Shown: positions 11,808 to 23,565 of the stretch, in pieces
Position numbering within the stretch: position 1 is the first letter of the stretch
Layout of the letters: every line of letters starts with the position of its first letter
From: Chlamydoabsidia padenii
Taxonomy: Eukaryota; Mucoromycota; Mucoromycetes; Mucorales; Cunninghamellaceae
Length of the DNA stretch: 64,000 nucleotides
Assembly: GCA_025330725.1 (NCBI GenBank)
Contig: JAIWND010000002.1
Coordinates: forward strand, 310,001 to 374,000
Direction: 5' to 3'
Notes under the pieces: generated by a model
What the model saw: the letters and a program-made list of their open reading frames with translations, nothing else
Told to the model about the DNA's origin: nothing
The model's database searches: none
Made by a program: the position numbers and the translations under genes

Positions 11808-13411
11808 ATGATACGAATGAACCTATCGACTTTATTCACCTCACATGGTGCGCCTATCTTATTAGACGATGAATACCTGCCTACCTACATTGCCATTATC
11901 AACAAAAAGGACGGCACTACCACCACAAAGTGTTTAAATCCCTCTAGAAGAAGGTCGTCTTCCTCGGCATCAGTACATCCTCTCAAGAAAAGACTTGTTG
12001 GATCTTCTTCACTCCTGCCTAAATTCCGTATTCAAACTATTGGTGGAGGTGGCTCTGCTCGTCGTGGTACTCTAACAAAACAACACCATTCTAATGATAA
12101 AGGTAATTCACTGCGACAAGGAGAGGAAAATAATCAAGTGTGTGGGAAGGGGGGGGGGAGTGAAATTTTCACTCAATTGACTCTACTATTTTTACTTTAG
12201 ATTTGAAATACTATCTACCTTTGGAAATTATACAAGGCATCCTGGTTTATCTTGATTACACCTCCCTCCTTACTTTATCCACTACGTCACGTTACTATCA
12301 TCGGTTGTGTCAAGGCGACTATATCTGGTATACTCGATTCACTCTAGACTTTCATACTCCACATCACACCTTCCAACAACAACATCAAGCACTCTATCGC
12401 AACCATCGTATTCTACATCGCCGGTGGATGGATGGTCAAGTAGCGACACAATACCTTCACGGACACCAAGATAGCGTTTATTGTATGGCACGACTGGGAC
12501 CTCATCAATTGATCAGCGGAAGTAGGGATCGGTCGATAAAGGTATGGAATCTTCAATCACGACAACAAGGGAACAAGAAACCTGGTCTCGTGGTGATGAC
12601 TAAAATGACCACTCATGATGGTAGTGTGCTATGTCTCAAGGTATCTCAAGATGGTAAAACAATGTTATCTGGTTCTTCCGATGCTACTTGTATTCTTTGG
12701 TGCCTCGACACCTTCCAGCCTTTACTGACGCTTCGTGGTCATAGTCATGGTGTACTGGATATCTGTATGGTGGGGGACGATTACTATGTCAGTGCGTCTC
12801 GTGATCATACCTTGTGTGTCTGGGAAGCCTTCTCCTCTGACAAGACAAGTGGAAAAATGGTACATCGACTATTGGGTCACCATGGACCCGTTAATGCTTT
12901 AGATGCGTATGGTGATTATCATGTGGTCTCGGCCTCTGGGGATGGTAGTCTAAAACTATGGAATATACACACTGGTGAATGCATCACTACATTCAAGGAT
13001 AATAATAATAATAATAATACAAACGACAATGGAGACACAACACAACAAGGTTTGGCATGTGTACGATGCGATCGGAAACGTGGATTGATTTATAGTGGTG
13101 GTCAGGACGGGAAACTACGGATTTGGGATGTGGCATCGGGACAATGCCTGGTCAGTTTATCGGGCCATCATGGACTTATTCGGACAATGGATTTGATGCA
13201 AGGTGGTAATATACTGGTGACGGGATCGTATGATAGGACTATCCGGGTATGGGATCTTTCTAAACGATACTGTCGACTCAGTTTCCAAAGTGGTCACTCT
13301 AGTTGGATATTTAACCTCTTGGTCAGTCGTTCTCGCATTATCAGTGCTGGTCAAGATAAACAAATTATGATGTTGGATTTTGGAAAAGGTCTCTCTCTTT
13401 TGGATGATTAG
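11808..13411 (+). CDS. F-box and WD40-repeat protein, SCF substrate receptor (501 aa)
   Basis: Exons: 11808..12102 and 12201..13411. Residues about 103-145 form an F-box (LPLEIIQGILVYLD, then WYTRF), which would bind Skp1. Seven WD40 repeats follow, for example LISGSRDRSIKVWNL, YVSASRDHTLCVWEA, IYSGGQDGKLRIWDV and LVTGSYDRTIRVWDL, forming a propeller that would bind substrates. This is the architecture of Cdc4/Met30/Fbxw-type receptors of SCF ubiquitin ligases. The N-terminal 100 residues are low complexity and Ser/Arg-rich. An Asn run (AAT repeats near 13003) sits in the loop between repeats 4 and 5. Which SCF target it serves cannot be told from sequence alone. The start is the first ATG after the pyrimidine-rich leader. 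Confidence 0.88.
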
Positions 13412-14013
13412 TTTAGTATTATGTTATACCTATCTTTGTTTATACCTGTAATTGTATATACTATTATTACTGTTATTATTTTACCAATACAAATGGATAT
13501 TACTATGTTGATATGACTACACTTTTTTAATTTAATTTTTTTATTTATTTCCAAGACCGGGTTGTGTATAATATGACCAATGTTTGATATGTTGAGCAAA
13601 GTTAGTTGGGAATCATTATACATGGTCACTATAGTGGTCTATGCCCATCTGACTAGGATCAAAGATCAAAGCAGATCCCTGGGGTGGAAAACCACAATAG
13701 GGCGGGATTTGAAGTTTTGTGAAAATCATGCAAAGCCAACTCCATTGGGACCCCGATTGAATTCATACTTGTTTGCGCTGGCGTGACATCTGTAGCAGGG
13801 ATGAAGCCATGACCAGCTGAAAAAAAAAAGGAAAGCCTTATGACATTTCCACGATAAAAATTATAATCCATCACACTACACTTTATATACACCATCTGAT
13901 GTTATAAAAGTTGATCATGTTTATTAAAAATATAAGATAGAAGCTATACTAATACTTGAGTAAATAAAACTATATTTTATATGTACTAATGGAAGAAGAG
14001 AGAGGACAAGTAT
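13412..14013. other. convergent intergenic region with a perfect motif copy
   Basis: Lies between two convergent genes. It contains AT-rich 3' UTR sequence and a perfect reverse motif GGCGGGATTTGAA at 13701-13713. This copy is not close to any annotated start codon, which counts against an exclusively promoter role for the motif. ORFs at 13408-13629 (minus), 13580-13786 (plus) and 13659-13895 (minus) look like chance. Confidence 0.5.
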
Positions 14014-14763
14014 TTATTTGTTGCCGTAATATTGTAGATCTTGTTGAGGAGACAAAGGTGGTTTTTTATGGGTGAGTTTACAGATAATCTTGCCACTCCA
14101 AGAGAAGAAGGAAGAAGACGAAGAAGAGGCAGAAGAGTTGGATGCTGAAGATCGACGTCGGTGAATACCCATGAGACGACGATACTTGGAGTTCCGTCTA
14201 TATTGATCCAGATAGTTTATTTGCAATTTGTTGAATGCACCCCGTCTTCTTTGTCGAATAAAAGCAATAGCATCCAAAGGATTGATTCCCATTTCTAGAA
14301 AAGCCAAGGCAACCAAGACAGGTGCACGACCTAGTCCAGCCACACAATGAACAGCAATGGTTGGTATGTCGGTTGCAGAGTAATAAGTATATCGATCGAT
14401 CAAATCAAGCCATTCAGCAACAATAGCATCGTTAGGCTATTGAGTACATTTAAAAAAAAGTAAAAAAAGTGAATCAACAGTTTATATATAGAGAGAGAGT
14501 AGGGGGGGGGTACTTACCACACCACCATCACGGAAAGGTAGATCCAATAAATCAATACCATAATCCAGCAAGAGATCAGGTTGATATGTGGCTTGACAGC
14601 ATCGGACCACAGTTGTCACCTTGTGTTGAAGGAAGATATCCAAGTACAAAGGAAGAGTGTTTTCGGTAGGACAGTCCAAGATGAGGAAGCGAATGGGTAT
14701 TTTGTCATGTTGAATCACAGATACTGCACGGCCTAAAGGAGGAGGAGATGGCTGCATCATCAT
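14014..14763 (-). CDS. PRL-type (PTP4A) dual-specificity phosphatase, no CAAX (222 aa)
   Basis: Exons on the minus strand: 14518..14763 and 14014..14436. The active-site loop [10 protein letters not shown] is the exact PRL signature (Cys-x5-Arg). The region RCCQATY carries the Cys corresponding to the redox-regulatory Cys of animal PRLs, and LPFRDG contains the general-acid Asp. PRLs act as phosphatases or CNNM-binding pseudophosphatases at membranes. Unlike animal PRLs and the second copy at 28.9 kb, the protein does not end in a CAAX box. It instead has a 50-60 residue tail with a Ser run (about ten Ser) and a basic stretch. The start was placed at the first of three consecutive Met codons (MMMQ). 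An upstream in-frame ATG at 14880 is possible. Family assignment is strong. Confidence 0.88.
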
Positions 14764-15124
14764 TGTCGTAGTTGTTTGTTTAAAATGATAATAACAAGGT
14801 GTAAATATTAAAGATGTAGTATTCAGGGAAGAAGGGCAAGGATCATGATATAGGTAAGGCGTGATTGATATAGTGTGCAATTAGTAGATGGACCAAATTG
14901 TCTCATGAATGGATAGTGGAAGTTAAAAGAAAAACAAAAAAGGGGGGAAAGGGGAAAGGCGCTTTTTTAAATAAAAAAAAAGGGCGCATGTGATATCAGG
15001 CCCTCCAATAAGGCAAAATAAATCCTCAAGTAAGAAAAAAAAAATGCCGCAGTCTTTCGATAAAGAAAAAAAAAAAAAAAAAAAGTGAGCTATTTATTCA
15101 TCAATGCGAGTCATCATGACACTA
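14764..15124. other. short intergenic region
   Basis: Promoter side of the PRL gene and 3' side of the PH-domain gene, both minus. A-rich runs at about 15060-15085 and a likely minus-strand polyadenylation signal (TTTATT, about 15092). Nothing else is recognised. Confidence 0.4.
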
Positions 15125-16685
15125 CTACCAGAGGTATTTGCTGGGTATGGCTGGTTCTCCATTAAAAGTATGCTCCGCCGGGGTTTGAAATTCCTCGACC
15201 AAAGTAGCACACGTCTGAAATGAGTCCTCCCATTGCTGCCCTGAAAGATCATTGTCAGGTAGGACGTACATTCGATTTTCGCCACCATGTAAAAGATAAT
15301 GAGGGGTAAATTGTAATGCTAAGCCTAATCTTCCCACATCAATCATTTGTTCTTCTTCTTCTCTATTGGATGGATGAAACACACTTTCAAGTGTTTGTAA
15401 AGGGATAACCTCTTTAGGTGATTTGCTCTTCTTATACTCGAAATCATAAAGTACTAGATAAGTGGCATGTAAAACACCCCAATAGCGTTGCCATCTCTAT
15501 AGGAAAGAAAAAAAAAATAGAATCAGTTTCGTTTTTTTTTTTAAGGGTCAGGTGCACGTACAGGAATAGTACCACCTCGAAGGTAAATAGTTAGATAGTC
15601 GGCATATAAAGATTGATTAGATAAAAGCGATTGTGCTCGTTCAGTTATAAAAGTACCAAGGATCATCATCACCTGATAGATTTCTCCTTCATGATGAAAG
15701 GTCATCCTGTTCACTTGCTTTTTCATTGGTCGGAGGTTCCATTGTAGGACTTGTTGTCCCAAACATTTCTCGGTTGATTTTTTCCTTGCACTTTTTAAAA
15801 GAGATGATGATCTGGTCTTCATGTATAATCGAATTATTACTTTTTCTGTCTGATCCAAATCACTGGTGAACATTATAAAGTGAGTCAAGGTGGAAGATTG
15901 ATGAGAAAGAGAAACTTACAGCAGATAAACTTCATCAATGTCAGCTTGACTGCATTGTTTTTCATATTTCACAGAACAAGTTGGTTTGCCAGTATATACT
16001 TGATCTTGTATCTGGACTTGACAATAAAAAGCGGATGCTAGATAGAAAAAAAAAAGTGGTTACTTTATAATACAAGTAAAGTGCAGTATTTCTTACCTTT
16101 TGCAGAACTTGGTTTGACAACATCGAGAACTAGAAAAATCCAAATTCATGCAAAAAATATATTTTCAAATCCCGACTTTTTTTTTTTTTTTTTTTAATCA
16201 ACTAAATGTGATGCTTACTTCTCAGATACAACATCCCCATCGGAAAGTTCGTCGACTTTGATGCGAGACTATGATGACACATCCGTAAGTTATCAAGTTT
16301 GTTTGTATGTTTATCCTACTTACGTAGACTTGGCACGATAAGGTTTGCGGAGGACGATGGAATGAAGATCCTTCCACTGAGAAAGTTGATCCTCTACGGG
16401 TGAAGGTTGGAGAATCCAATCCAATCGATCTTTTGGGAACTGATCCAACCTCTCAATGGAACCACCGTAATACACATCAGGCCCAGTTGGTATGACTAAT
16501 GGTTTTTCGGAATGGATTGATTTTGAGTGTTCGCTTACTGGAGTGGAAGGTACCACTCGTTTAGTTGCCTGTCTTAGACTAGATACGTTCCATTGGTGGG
16601 CAATTCTCTCAGAGAAAGTACGTCGAAATGAAGGACGAGTTTCAGACGATAATAGTGGATTGGATATCACAGTGTACATTGACAT
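15125..16685 (-). CDS. PH-domain protein with upstream C2-like (anillin-homology-type) region (411 aa)
   Basis: Minus-strand exons: 16324..16685, 16219..16268, 16097..16129, 15920..16037, 15562..15862 and 15125..15496. All are GT-AG and frame-consistent. The last 120 residues form a PH domain (RWQRYWGVLHATYLVLYDFE at its start). The region before it (about residues 125-285) reads GMLYLRILDV, FYCQVQI and ADIDEVYLL, then KSTEKCLGQQV, resembling the C2-like/AHD part of anillin and Bud4-type cortical septation proteins. The N-terminal 120 residues are basic and Ser-rich. The protein probably binds the cell cortex or septation site. The PH call is firm, and the anillin/Bud4 relation is from memory of the family and less certain. 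Intron 2 (16130-16218) contains a copy of the dispersed motif. Confidence 0.72.
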
Positions 16686-17062
16686 AAGAGAATGAATAGA
16701 GGAGAAAAAAAAAAAAAGAGAGAGAGAGAGGGATTGGATCGGGACTAATTTGCTATTTAACCTTTTTGTTCTTGAAACAACAAATGGAAACGCACGACCA
16801 TGTCAAAGGGACAAGAAAACTCCGAGATATATGATTACATCGGGCTGGTGGTATCAATCTGTTTGTTACAGGAATGTTTTAAATAACACGCCAATGTCTA
16901 ATTATATTCTTCCAGAGTCTGTCAATGCATTGACCGAGTAAAAAAGCGTTTTGATTACATTTTCAATCGGCGATTGAATAGTTTTTTTTATATCTTGCTA
17001 ATAGAAATCAAGGAGGTCGGGTCTTCTTGCTTCTTTTTTTTTCTTTTCAACAATTTGCGATC
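16686..17062. other. divergent promoter region
   Basis: Between the minus-strand PH gene and the plus-strand XPB-like gene. A GA-rich tract (about 16700-16730) is the pyrimidine-rich leader of the minus gene, and T-rich DNA (about 17020-17050) is that of the plus gene. No other feature was recognised. Confidence 0.45.
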
Positions 17063-18961
17063 ATGGCTCTTGGAAAGGTGGACGAAGGATCTCAATCTGA
17101 ACAAAAGCAACATTTAAGCAATTTGCTTGCCATGGTGGAAAAACGTGCTTCTCATGGTCACAAACGACCAAAAGTGAATGGTGCTTCAACAACAACCACA
17201 ACAACAACCACAACAACACCCACTAAAACAACAGCAACAACAACAACAACAACAACAGCGCCTGTCCGATCATCAGTCCCTAAAGCAGCCTTACCTGATT
17301 ACGATTACAAGAATGATTCTACCTTGGCTCATCTTGAAATCGGGTTAAAACCAACGATTGAACCTCGTCCTTACCAATTAGAGGCACTTGCTGCTGTCAC
17401 CTCTTCGTTCGTCGGTCAAGAAAACAACAACAACAAGAATCAATTAGCAACAAGCGATCTAGACAATTCATTAGCTCATTCTGGAATTGTCGTACTTCCC
17501 TGTGGTGCAGGCAAGACATTAACATCCATCCTCGTGGCTTGTGCGATTCAGAAGTCAGTACTGGTGGTATGCTCCACGATCATTGCCGCCGAACAGTTCC
17601 AACAAGAATTCCTCAGGTCAACCACATTAATGGCGTCACGCATGGGTATGTTTGCTGGTGATAAAAAGTGGCCGTACAATGGCCCCTCTGGTGTTCTCTT
17701 TACGACCTATACCATGCTAGTGGAAAGCAAAAACCGGACGGCGGACAGTAAACGGATGGCGCAGTTTGTCGAGTCCAAGGAATGGGGACTGGTGATTCTC
17801 GACGAAGTGCATTGTGGACCGGCCGCCAATTACAGCAAGGCGATCACCAAAATCAAGGCCAAGGTCCGACTGGGGTTGACGGCGACCATGTTGCGTGAAG
17901 ACGACAAGATTGGGGATCTCACTACCATCGTGGGACCGACTTTGTATCAAGCGAAATGGAAGGAATTGGCGGATCGAGGGTATATTGCCAAAGTGATTTG
18001 TACTCAGGTGGAGTCCCCCTTGTCTCCTCGACTGACACGGGCTTACACTGAACTGGACGAAAAGGACGATAATAACAACAATTCCTTTTTGGGTCAGAAA
18101 CATCATATCAAGACCTTGTTATCCATTCTCAATCCTCAAAAGATGCAACTCTGTCAACGCCTGATCCATTATCACGAAGCAAAAGGTGACAAGGTATTGG
18201 TATACTGCGATCATATTGAAGCACTCAAGCTGTATGCGGAAAAGATGGGTCGGCCTTATATCTATGGTGGCACTCCACATGCTGAAGCTCAAGACTTGTT
18301 GCAGCGCTTCCAAATCGATGTGACGGTGGCTAAACAAGACAAGAATGGGGATCCTTTAACATGGTCTCAAATGGCGGTGCTCCGGACCCAACGTGCTCGA
18401 CAAGTCAATACTTTGTTTTTATCTCGGATCGGTGACACGAGTCTGGATCTGCCTGCCGCCACTGTCCTTATACAAGTGTCCTCTCATTTTGGCTCTCGTC
18501 GTCAAGAAGCCCAACGTCTTGGCCGTGTGCTCCGGGCAAAGAAACGATCGGAAAAGGGCTTTTATTCGCGATTCTATACCATGGTCACCAACGATACACA
18601 CGAAGTCACCTTCTCGGAACGGCGACGACAGTTTTTAGAAGAAGAATGTGGGTATGGGTATCAAATTTGGAAGGTCAGTGCCACAAGCCAACAAGAACAA
18701 GATGAACAACACATGGGTAATGGGTGGACGGTCGATGCTGATCCTTTGGCTACTACTCCTCTGGATGATGAAATCAAATTGGATCCACTTACTTGTCATA
18801 TTGATGGGCCTGGTAAACGACCTTATGATACTCCTGAAGAAGAAGAACAATTGGTTCAGTATATCACCGGGTTGAAAAATGTTCAAGTAGAAGATGATGA
18901 TGATAGTAGCGTTATGACCATGGTGGGGAATAAACGTAAAAGGGCTACTACGAAAAAATAG
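17063..18961 (+). CDS. short XPB/Ssl2-like DNA helicase, intronless (632 aa)
   Basis: A single uninterrupted exon. The superfamily 2 helicase core is of the XPB type: RPYQ (Q-like), VLPCGAGKT (Walker A), DEVH (Walker B), LTATMLREDDKI (motif III plus the RED motif), GDTSLDLPAA, and SSHFGSRRQEAQRLGRVLRAKK (motifs V-VI). XPB is the TFIIH translocase for promoter opening and nucleotide excision repair. Here the core begins at about residue 75 (DYDYKNDS) after a low-complexity Thr run encoded by ACA/ACC repeats. The roughly 250 residues of N-terminal and damage-recognition domains present in canonical XPB are absent. About 30 extra residues sit before motif V. Its lack of introns in an intron-rich genome suggests a derived, possibly retroposed paralogue rather than the TFIIH subunit itself. 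Confidence 0.85.
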   Translation: MALGKVDEGSQSEQKQHLSNLLAMVEKRASHGHKRPKVNGASTTTTTTTTTTPTKTTATTTTTTTAPVRSSVPKAALPDYDYKNDSTLAHLEIGLKPTIEPRPYQLEALAAVTSSFVGQENNNNKNQLATSDLDNSLAHSGIVVLPCGAGKTLTSILVACAIQKSVLVVCSTIIAAEQFQQEFLRSTTLMASRMGMFAGDKKWPYNGPSGVLFTTYTMLVESKNRTADSKRMAQFVESKEWGLVILDEVHCGPAANYSKAITKIKAKVRLGLTATMLREDDKIGDLTTIVGPTLYQAKWKELADRGYIAKVICTQVESPLSPRLTRAYTELDEKDDNNNNSFLGQKHHIKTLLSILNPQKMQLCQRLIHYHEAKGDKVLVYCDHIEALKLYAEKMGRPYIYGGTPHAEAQDLLQRFQIDVTVAKQDKNGDPLTWSQMAVLRTQRARQVNTLFLSRIGDTSLDLPAATVLIQVSSHFGSRRQEAQRLGRVLRAKKRSEKGFYSRFYTMVTNDTHEVTFSERRRQFLEEECGYGYQIWKVSATSQQEQDEQHMGNGWTVDADPLATTPLDDEIKLDPLTCHIDGPGKRPYDTPEEEEQLVQYITGLKNVQVEDDDDSSVMTMVGNKRKRATTKK

Positions 18962-19288
18962 AATTGGCATAGATTAGATTTGGTGTGATTTACCCCCCCC
19001 TTTTACTAGATTGTATCCTTCCTTCCTTTTTATCTTTTTTATATTCCCGCACCCTTCAATATATGCATATATTATTTTGATTCAAATCCAATAAAAGACC
19101 TTTTTTTTAAAAAAACATATTTAATGCTGCATTGACATAAGTTTAAATGCCGACCTGTCTTTTTGTTTTTTGTTTTAGTTGATTGATTGATTAAACATTT
19201 AACTTTATTTACAATAGATACAAAGATAACCAAAAATGATAAAAGATTATAGCAATAGTGATAACGAAGAAGTAGTATATGTAATCCA
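18962..19288. other. convergent intergenic region
   Basis: 3' flanks of the XPB-like gene and the DUF2461 gene. T-rich and A-rich tracts only. Confidence 0.45.
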
Positions 19289-20454
19289 TTAGGCAATCCA
19301 AGCATTCAATACGGTGACAAAAGGCAAGAGAGCTTCAAACACATCCAAGACTTTATCCAAGAAGCCTTCGGACACCACATCCACATCATCCAAGGTCTTT
19401 GTCACAAACAGCGAGTTGTACCGGAGCAATTCGATTTCAGGATGAGTCTTGTCGATTCCTTTGGGTGCCACCTTAAGTCGGTCTTCATCATTCAAAAGTG
19501 CCAGTCCAGTAGATCCAAACACTTCCTTGATCGTATCTGTAGAAAGGGCTTCGCGAAGAAGATCACCTTGTCGAATTATTCCTGCTCGCATACGTTGTTT
19601 CAGGACAGGGTTAGGTTGGAAGATACCCACAGCGATTTTGGTGTTATTACCGGGTTTCAAAGAGATATGGTAGCCTGGTAATGGGGATTTCTTGCCTTGG
19701 GTGGTGAAGGACGCCTTTAAAGTGCATTTATAGGGAATTCGATCCAATGTGAAACGAAGATCACGACTTGTTTCAAAGAAAGAGAGAGAGAGAGAAGGTT
19801 AGTTTATTAATATATTTTGGGTCATCATTTGCACTTACTGTTGACGGTAGATCGCATCTTTAGCAGGTTGTACAAGTATAGTATTATCCAGTGCATAAAG
19901 TTCCTTGGCCAAGAGATCAACAAAGTCCATAAAATCCTTCCGTGTTGCCTTCCATTGATCCTATAAACAAAATCTCCAGTCATTAATCCTGTTCCATCGT
20001 TCACCCTCTTACCTCGTGTAATTTCATAAATGATCGATCATTATTTTCCATCAAAGTAGCCATAAATACCATAGAGGAAGGAGAGATTGCATCGGCAAAA
20101 GGGCTGTTTTTGGGTTCGGGTACAATGATGGTTGGCGGTTTGAAGTCTTCAGCTGTCAGCACCACGTCCCTATCAGAGTGTTCTTTTTTGGTGTTTTGAT
20201 CCGAATCGCTCGCATCTGTTTGCTGATCAGAGTGGGTCGATGATTCGCTTTGGAAATCGCTGTCGTCAGAAGGGGCATGACGACGAGTAGATGCCTGTCG
20301 CTGCGGTCGTCGTTTTGTCCCACCAGAAGATTCTACTTTAAACAAACCATGGACATTAAAGACCAAGTTCAAAGAAGAGCGTCCTTGGAAATACCTTTTG
20401 TGTTTGTTTTGTCTTATGCTTACCTTGTGTTCTTTTCCGCTTTGACGTTACCAT
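19289..20454 (-). CDS. DUF2461-family protein (317 aa)
   Basis: Minus-strand exons: 20424..20454, 20013..20335, 19839..19960 and 19289..19766. From about residue 95 it matches the DUF2461 family: FMATLMENNDRSFM, then DFMDFVDLL, HRDLRFTLDRIPYK and GYHISLKPG. This domain is found in bacteria and fungi and has no well-established biochemical activity. The first 10 residues are basic (KRKR). The next 90 are Ser/Asp-rich and disordered, with many DS and SDSD patches that could be phosphorylated. The N-terminal KRKR and KRR could act as a nuclear signal, which is inference. The four exons keep one frame. Confidence 0.82.
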
Positions 20455-21022
20455 GATTTGTTCAAGTGAAGGAAAAAGGAAGAAGGATGTGTGAATTGAC
20501 AATCGGTTTGAATTTTTTCAAAGAAGGAAATTAAAGCGGCGATTAAAATACATATGCATCTATTAGCCATGGGTGTGTTTTTGTGTTAATCCTTTCTTGA
20601 AGTGACGATTTTGCATCGCATAACATGGCAGATTTGGTACTGTGCTTGCTGATGTTCACTGTAATGTTTCCAGACTACTCGTTCGAAGCCTAGAGGGATC
20701 TACATCAACAAAAAAAGAAATCCATCAAAGGAAATCATCAGGTTGATACTATAATTTATGCACTTTATTGAAACTCTATAGATTGTATTTGAATACAACA
20801 GTGATAGCATAGCAAACAATATGCATTATGTGAGCCTTTGTCATGTAAAGCCAGTGGTTGTCTTCTCCTGCAAATTCCAAATTAAAATTCCGCACCAATG
20901 GCAGGAGATTTAACCTTGAGGCCCGATTTTTTTTTTTTTTTGAACTTGTTTATGAACAGCCGCCCAAATTCTTCTTCCTTCTTTCTTTCCTAATTACTTT
21001 TTTAAATTACCTTCACATAACA
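20455..21022. other. divergent promoter region (DUF2461 / Cactin)
   Basis: AT-rich DNA with no gene recognised. Just upstream of Cactin are a GGCCCGA followed by a T run (about 20920-20940) and a pyrimidine-rich leader (about 20970-21010). Confidence 0.45.
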
Positions 21023-21914
21023 ATGGGTAGATCACCAGACAGACATAGCCGGCAGGAACGTCATGATAAAAGTGACAGATATAGGGATGATTCCAAAAGA
21101 AAAAAGTAAGCAACCAAACCATTCGCCTTTAATATAAACTGATCAAGTCTAAACTAACCTTTTTATCTATTTTATAACTCAAGACATCGACATCGATCTG
21201 AATCACCTGAAGAACGCAAAGATCGACGAAAGAAGGAAAAAAAGCACAAAAAGTCAAAAAAAGAACAGGAAGATAACAACCAAGATGACCAAGACATACC
21301 CAGCTCTCGACCTACTCTGGATCAACTCGGCTACTCGAATGTCAACAATCCATTCAACGACATTAATCTGGAATCCAAATTCGTGTGGGGCAAGAAAAAG
21401 CAACGTGATCGCAAAGACTTTGGATTAAGCGCAGAAGATATGGAACGACGGGAACGCGAACGGAAACGAGAAGCTGATGAAGAATTGGCCAAGCTGAATA
21501 AACGACGAGCGCAACGGGAACAGGAACGCAAAGAACGTGAAGAAGAAATGGAACGGAAACAACGTGAAGCTGAACTCGCACAAATGGGTGACTGGCATGC
21601 TAAAGAAGAAGAGGTAACTGTCAAAAAGAGGTCAATCCACTAACTGACTAACTAACTGTTTTATTATTATTATTATTATTATTATAATTTATAGTTTCAT
21701 CTTGAACAAGCTAAACGACGGGCGGAAATTCGAATCAAGGAAGGACGGGCAAAACCTATTGATATTCTGGCAATGAATCTACGATTGGCAAATGAACCTG
21801 ATATGATTGAAGACGACGTTGAACTCGAAATTGATTTGGAAGAACCTTATACTATCTTTGACGTAAGTAAACATCAAAACCAATTTGAACTGATTCATTG
21901 TATTCAACCCCTCG

Positions 21915-21955
<41 letters not shown>

Positions 21956-23565
21956 ATAATAGTCATTATCATTAGAAGATACTGAAGAACTCGAACGGGA
22001 TATTGAAATGCATCTGGGATTAGAAAAGAACGAAGCGACATTGGAATTCTGGCGTGCAATGATGATCGTCGCTACGGACAAGCTGGATAAATTACATACT
22101 GACAACACCTCTCGGTCATCTACTGGTGTGACAGGTGCTGTGAACCAAGATATTCAACGTGTCCTTCAAAACAAAACCTATGACCAACTCGGAGTCCTAC
22201 AAAAGCAAATCATGGCCAAACTGGAATCCAACGAACCTATTGATGTCGAATACTGGGAAAATCTACTCAAGGAACTGGTGGTATTCAAGGCCAAGGCAAG
22301 ACTCTCGACTATGCATCAAGATATGTTGGCCAGGCGACTAGAACAACTTCGTAACAAACAACATGAAGAAGCACGCAAGGTACAAGAAGAATTGGGTGCA
22401 GTGTTATCCATGCAGGCAACAGAAGTTACAGGTCAAGGTGTTGGTCCTGATGAAGGTATTCCTACTGAAGCAGTCGATCAAGTCATGACTGAACAACAAG
22501 AGTTGAATCAAGCAGTGGAACCTTATGAACGTGGTATGAGCCCTGAACTCATGGAACAAGTCTCAACTTCTGATAAAGCCGATATTCCCATCTTGGATCC
22601 TATCGAAGATATGAAACAATTGGTAAGGATCCCTCCTATTATGGGGGGAAGGGTTTGTTTTTTTAAAAAAAAAAAAAAAATACTGACTGACATTACTTTT
22701 TGATATATAGGTGGAACAAAGACGAAAAGTATTGGCAACGAAAATCATACCCATCAAACCAAAAACTAAAGAAGAAGCGCCAAAACAACAAGAAGATCGT
22801 GTGGATGGATCTATTGCGTCATCGGCTTTGTATGAAAGAGAAAAAGCAAATGGCATTGATGATGAAGAAGAAGCTGTCTTCAATATTGAAGCAGAATTGG
22901 CGAAACAGGTAAAGAGGGAAAGAAAAAAAAAAAAGGATAAATGGATGCACTCTTAATCATCTTTCTTTTATATCGATAGACTTATTTGTGGCAAGATAAA
23001 TACCGACCAAGAAAACCAAGGTACTTTAATCGTGTGCATACTGGTTACGAATGGAACAAGTATAATCAAACACATTACGACTTTGACAATCCTCCACCAA
23101 AAGGTAAGTCCACATCATACTTCAAGTAAACAAAGCATTTTACTCAACCTATTATTATTTATTTTGACACAATAATAGTTGTACAAGGATACAAGTAAGT
23201 AGAATTCATTATCATTATTGATTTCTTTATTCACCCTTCTTTATCTTTTTCATAGATTCAATGTATTCTATCCGGATCTGATCGACAAGTCCCAAGCTCC
23301 TACTTACTTTATTGAAAAGGACCCTGAATCACCTGATACCGTATTGATCCGGTTCAAGGCTGGACCCCCCTATGAGGCAAGTCAATGTGGATATTGTCAT
23401 AATCCTTGTTTACTAATTTTTTTCTTCTTTCTACTATAGGATATTGCATTCCGAATTGTCAAACGGGAATGGGAATACTCGCATAAAAAGGGCTTCAAGT
23501 GCACTTTTGATCGTGGTGTCCTCTCACTTTGGTTCCACTTTAAACGCCAATTCTACCGTAAATAA
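21023..23565 (+). CDS. CACTIN: Cactin, splicing-associated protein (641 aa, 9 exons)
   Basis: Exons: 21023..21105, 21184..21613, 21695..21862, 21963..22622, 22711..22908, 22980..23103, 23179..23194, 23256..23376 and 23440..23565. Cactin is a conserved nuclear protein that associates with the spliceosome (and modulates Rel/NF-kB signalling in animals). The N-terminus is an RS/K-rich region (SRQERHD, HRHRSESPEERKDRRKK) followed by a highly charged coiled coil. The central Cactin_mid domain covers about residues 190-400. The C-terminal 125 residues form the hallmark CactinC domain (WQDKYRPRKPRYFNRVHTG, then YDFDNPPPK, FNVFYPDL, and ending FHFKRQFYRK). Intron 8 starts with GC (GAG|GCAAGT), a non-canonical donor required to keep frame. 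Intron 3 contains a 38-nt T run at 21917-21954. Exon 7 is only 16 nt. A polyadenylation signal is at 23620-23625. Confidence 0.95.

Noticed and set aside
16750..16941. Upstream ORF that might supply the missing XPB N-terminus
   Set aside because: Its translation shows no similarity to the XPB N-terminal domains and no splice path joins it in frame to the helicase.
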